Origin: Streptomyces sp. FIT100
Lineage (GTDB): Bacteria > Actinomycetota > Actinomycetes > Streptomycetales > Streptomycetaceae
Direction of reading: 5' to 3'
DNA length: 64,000 nucleotides
Assembly (NCBI RefSeq): GCF_024584805.1
Contig: NZ_CP075715.1
Coordinates: 310,001 to 374,000 of the forward strand
Shown piece after piece: positions 61,651 through 64,000 of the stretch (within the stretch, counting starts at the first letter, position 1; each line of letters opens with the position of its first letter). A model generated the notes under the pieces. It saw only the letters and a list, made by a program, of their open reading frames with translations. It made no database searches and was not told where the DNA came from. The position numbers were made by a program, and so were the translations under genes.

Positions 61651-62855
61651 GCCGGCCTCCGTCGCATCAGCCACAGGAAGAAGGGGCCGCCGACCAGGGC
61701 GGTGAGGATGCCCACGGGGATCTCCTCCGGGCTCATGGCGGTGCGGGCCGCCAGATCGGCGGCGATGAGGAAGGCCGCTCCGAGCAGCGCCGCGGCGGGC
61801 AGCGCGCGGCGGTGGTCGGCGCCGACGAACAGCCGCACCACGTGCGGCATGATCAGCCCGACGAAGCCGATCTGGCCGCTGACGGCGACGATCGTCCCGA
61901 TCATGACGGCTACGAGGATGAAGAGGGCGGCTCTGAAGCGGTGTACGTCCAGGCCGAGCGCAACGGCCGCCTCCTCCCCGGCGAGCAGCAGGTTGAGGGA
62001 GCGGCAGACGCCGAGCAGGACGGCCGTACCGAGGAGGACGGCACCGACGGGGATCCACACCACCGTCCAGGTGGTGCCGGCCAGTCCGCCGAGCATCCAG
62101 CGCAGCGCCGACTGGGTCTTGTGCGGGTCGTCGGAGGTGACGACGAGGAAGCCGGCGAGCGCCGACAGCACCTCGGCCGTGGCCACGCCCGCCAGCACCA
62201 GCCTCACCGTGGTCATCCGCCCGCCGGACCTGGCCAGGAAGTAGACGGCGACGAGGGCGGCGAGAGCGCCGAGGAACGCGACCACCGGCAGGGAGAACAC
62301 GCCGAACAGGGTCAGGTTGAAGACGACGACCAGCACCGCGCCGACCGACGCGCCCGACGACACCCCGAGCAGCATCGGGTCCGCGAGCGGGTTGCGTACC
62401 AGCGCCTGGAGCGCCATCCCGCAGACCGCCAGGCCCGCGCCCACGACACCGGCGAGCAGTACGCGGGGCAGCCGTACGTCGATGACGATCGTCTCGCGGA
62501 CCGGGGTCCAGGTCGCATCGGCCAGCGCCGGATGCACCCGGTGCAGCAGGATGCCCCAGACCTCGTCGGCCGGGACGGCGATGGAACCGGCCGCGATCCC
62601 GAAGGTCGCCGCGACGGCGAGCAGTGCGCCCAGCAGCACGAGCACGAGCGGGTAGGGGATCCCGGGGCGCCGGGCGGCGGCCACTTCCGTTGTTCCGCTC
62701 GGACCCGTCACCCCGGCCGCGCCTGCCGCACCTCCCGCACCTCCCGCACCTCCCGCACCTGCCGCGTCCGTCGCATTCGCGGCATTCACGAGGTCCGCTG
62801 CATCCACCGTATCCACCGCACGGGTCCCGCCCACGGCGTCGGTCGCGCCGCTCAC
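61647..62855 (-). CDS. FecCD-type ABC transporter permease
   Basis: This 402-residue inner-membrane permease of the BtuC/FecCD family has around nine to ten hydrophobic segments. Its marks are IVIDVRLPRVLLAGVVGAGLAVCGMALQALVRNPLADPMLLGVSSGASVGAV and SGQIGFVGLIMPHVVRLFVGADHRRALP, within about 105-160 and 310-340. A disordered N-tail of about 50 residues (repeated AGGAGGAGG) comes from a CACCTCCCG nine-base repeat near 62728-62760. The GTG start overlaps the binding-protein stop (GTGA). A single permease implies a homodimer. Confidence 0.92.
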   Translation of the reverse strand: MSGATDAVGGTRAVDTVDAADLVNAANATDAAGAGGAGGAGGAAGAAGVTGPSGTTEVAAARRPGIPYPLVLVLLGALLAVAATFGIAAGSIAVPADEVWGILLHRVHPALADATWTPVRETIVIDVRLPRVLLAGVVGAGLAVCGMALQALVRNPLADPMLLGVSSGASVGAVLVVVFNLTLFGVFSLPVVAFLGALAALVAVYFLARSGGRMTTVRLVLAGVATAEVLSALAGFLVVTSDDPHKTQSALRWMLGGLAGTTWTVVWIPVGAVLLGTAVLLGVCRSLNLLLAGEEAAVALGLDVHRFRAALFILVAVMIGTIVAVSGQIGFVGLIMPHVVRLFVGADHRRALPAAALLGAAFLIAADLAARTAMSPEEIPVGILTALVGGPFFLWLMRRRPA

Positions 62856-63847
62856 TTGAAGCGGTCCGGGTGGAGCTGGCGGGCCAGGGACTCCACGCCG
62901 GACGGCACCCGGACGCCCAGCACGGTGGACGACAGCGGCAGCACCGCGAACCGCTTGTTCTTGATGGCGGGTACGTCCTTCAGCGCCGGATTCGCCAGCA
63001 GGAACTTCTTCTTGTCCTCGACCGGCTGATCGCCGTAGTCGTAGATGACGACGACCTCGGGCGCACGCTCGGCCACCTGCTCGAACGACACGTCGCCGAA
63101 CGCCTTGTCCAGGTCGGCGAAGAGGTTCACCCCGCCCGCCTGCTTGATCATCTCGTTGCCGATGCCCGCCCCGCCGGCCGTGAAGGCGGTCTTGTCGCCG
63201 CTGTCGTACACGAAGATCTTGACCGGCCTGACTCCGGCAAGCTTGTCGTTGACGGCGTCCAGCGTGCCGTGCACCTTCTTCACCTGCTGCTCGGCGCGGT
63301 CCGGTACGCCGAAGATCTTGGCCACGTTCCGGATCTCCTGGTCCACCATGGCCATCGTCACGGGACCGGACGGGCACTCCTCGATGTTCAGATAGGAGTG
63401 GACGCCCGCCTGGGAGAGGGCGTCGCGACTGCGGCCTTCCTTCTCGTCGAAGGTGCTGGCGAAGCCGCCGTAGGCGAAGTCGGGTTCGGCGGCCAGCAGG
63501 GTCTCGAAGGAGGGGTACTCCTTGGCGAGAGCCTTGATCCCGTCGTACGCGTCCTGGTACTCCGGGAGGATCCTGTCGTCGAGGTAGGCCGTGCCGACCA
63601 TCGACTTCTCCAGCCCGAGGGCCAGCATGACCTCGGTCGCGTGCTGGTTGAGCGAGACCGCGCGCTGCGGAGGGCGCTGATAGGTGGTCTTCACACCGCA
63701 GTTGGACACCGTGACCGGGAACCCCTTGGGGGCGGGGGCCGCCGGCGCGGCGTTGTCGCGGGCTGCCGTGCCGCCGCAGCCGGACAGCAGCAGGGCCGCC
63801 GCGACCATGGCGGCGGACAGCAGGGAGATCGGGCGCTTGCCCATCAT
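62852..63847 (-). CDS. FecB-type substrate-binding lipoprotein
   Basis: This 331-residue class III solute-binding lipoprotein has lipobox LLLSGC (Cys about 24), then VSLNQHATEVMLALGLEKSMVGTAYLDDRILPEY and SFETLLAAEPDFAYGGFAS in the first lobe. A long backbone helix follows, and VAERAPEVVVIYDYGD is in the second lobe. Ligands of the family are ferric siderophores, haem or corrinoids. The actinobacterial branch annotated as putative F420-0 importer has a similar NQxATE...TAYLDD pattern and is an alternative. GAGAGGA is about nine bases before the ATG. First gene of the operon. Confidence 0.9.
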   Translation of the reverse strand: MMGKRPISLLSAAMVAAALLLSGCGGTAARDNAAPAAPAPKGFPVTVSNCGVKTTYQRPPQRAVSLNQHATEVMLALGLEKSMVGTAYLDDRILPEYQDAYDGIKALAKEYPSFETLLAAEPDFAYGGFASTFDEKEGRSRDALSQAGVHSYLNIEECPSGPVTMAMVDQEIRNVAKIFGVPDRAEQQVKKVHGTLDAVNDKLAGVRPVKIFVYDSGDKTAFTAGGAGIGNEMIKQAGGVNLFADLDKAFGDVSFEQVAERAPEVVVIYDYGDQPVEDKKKFLLANPALKDVPAIKNKRFAVLPLSSTVLGVRVPSGVESLARQLHPDRFK

Positions 63848-64000
63848 GTGGTGGGTCCTCTCACCGCAGGGTGGTCCGGGAAGTGGGCCGGAGACGGCCG
63901 GATTTCGGGAGTCCGGCCCGTGGTGACCGCGGCCTGTCGCGGCGGGCCGGGTCGAGGAAGGTCGGGTTCGGGGCCGGGTCAGCCGACGTCACGGAGCGGC
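63848..64000. other. Upstream region of the FecB operon, no feature assigned
   Basis: This 153-base GC-rich leader was inspected for an iron box and for cobalamin-riboswitch boxes (GCCACTG-type, B12 core) on the minus strand. Neither is visible. The promoter may lie beyond the window edge. Confidence 0.5.

Noticed and set aside
63848..64000. Cobalamin riboswitch before the FecB-type gene
   Set aside because: The minus strand lacks the conserved GCCACTG and B12-core segments; only GC-rich sequence is present.
1..64000. tRNA, rRNA, CRISPR arrays, prophage or integrative element
   Set aside because: No cloverleaf with conserved arms, no regular spacer array, no integrase or phage structural genes were seen on either strand.

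Overview
The window is very GC-rich, uses GTG starts often, and is packed with Tat-exported enzymes, LacI-controlled sugar importers, a WhiB-like protein and a SpoIIE-type phosphatase. This is typical of a Streptomyces chromosome, probably a catabolic or arm-proximal part. I see no rRNA, tRNA, CRISPR array, integrase or intact insertion sequence. Family assignments rest on motifs read by eye; nothing was searched.

Layout. (1) 0-14.3 kb: a Tat-exported PhoD phosphatase, a frameshifted small gene, then a locus that looks built to harvest N-linked glycans. It holds a secreted GH85 endo-beta-N-acetylglucosaminidase, a LacI regulator, and an operon of GH38 alpha-mannosidase, sugar-binding lipoprotein, two permeases and a GH3 exo-glycosidase. 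Two nearly identical operators sit in the same place in the GH85 and GH38 promoters. (2) 14.4-15.8 kb: a long-form GAPDH with a 22-bp terminator. (3) 16.0-19.7 kb: a rifamycin-associated element followed by a GT1 glycosyltransferase and HelR, which together read as a two-mechanism rifamycin-resistance locus. (4) 19.7-30.9 kb: a second, multidomain PhoD and a run of small stress or signalling genes (GCS2 ligase, membrane proteins, WhiB-like, SpoIIE phosphatase, winged-helix protein, STAS-ANTAR protein).

(5) 30.9-37.8 kb: a decayed polysaccharide-degradation island. It has truncated GH36 and GH95 relics abutting head to head, an intact SGNH hydrolase, an intact alginate-lyase-family enzyme, a ricin-domain relic and an intact PL8 lyase. 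(6) 38-40.5 kb: an APC permease, a CinA relic and a tiny membrane protein. (7) 40.7-48.1 kb: a cebR-cebEFG-bglC-like locus with a divergent LacI gene. A perfect 14-bp palindrome occurs twice before the ABC operon and once before a Gfo/Idh/MocA oxidoreductase, each near a TTGACA box, so these form one local regulon. (8) 48.4-60.6 kb: a TrmB/LuxR-like regulator, a siderophore-interacting protein with divergent AraC regulator, a 1,314-residue subtilase, an FkbM methyltransferase, a TOPRIM-only protein, a VOC protein, an MMPL relic and a DUF899 protein. (9) 60.7-63.8 kb: a FecBCD-type importer whose ATPase gene carries a long hexanucleotide repeat array in its coding sequence.

Themes: three importer systems, two LacI regulons whose operators can be read directly, several pseudogenes from one glycan-degradation island, and many 15-19-bp tandem or direct duplications between genes.
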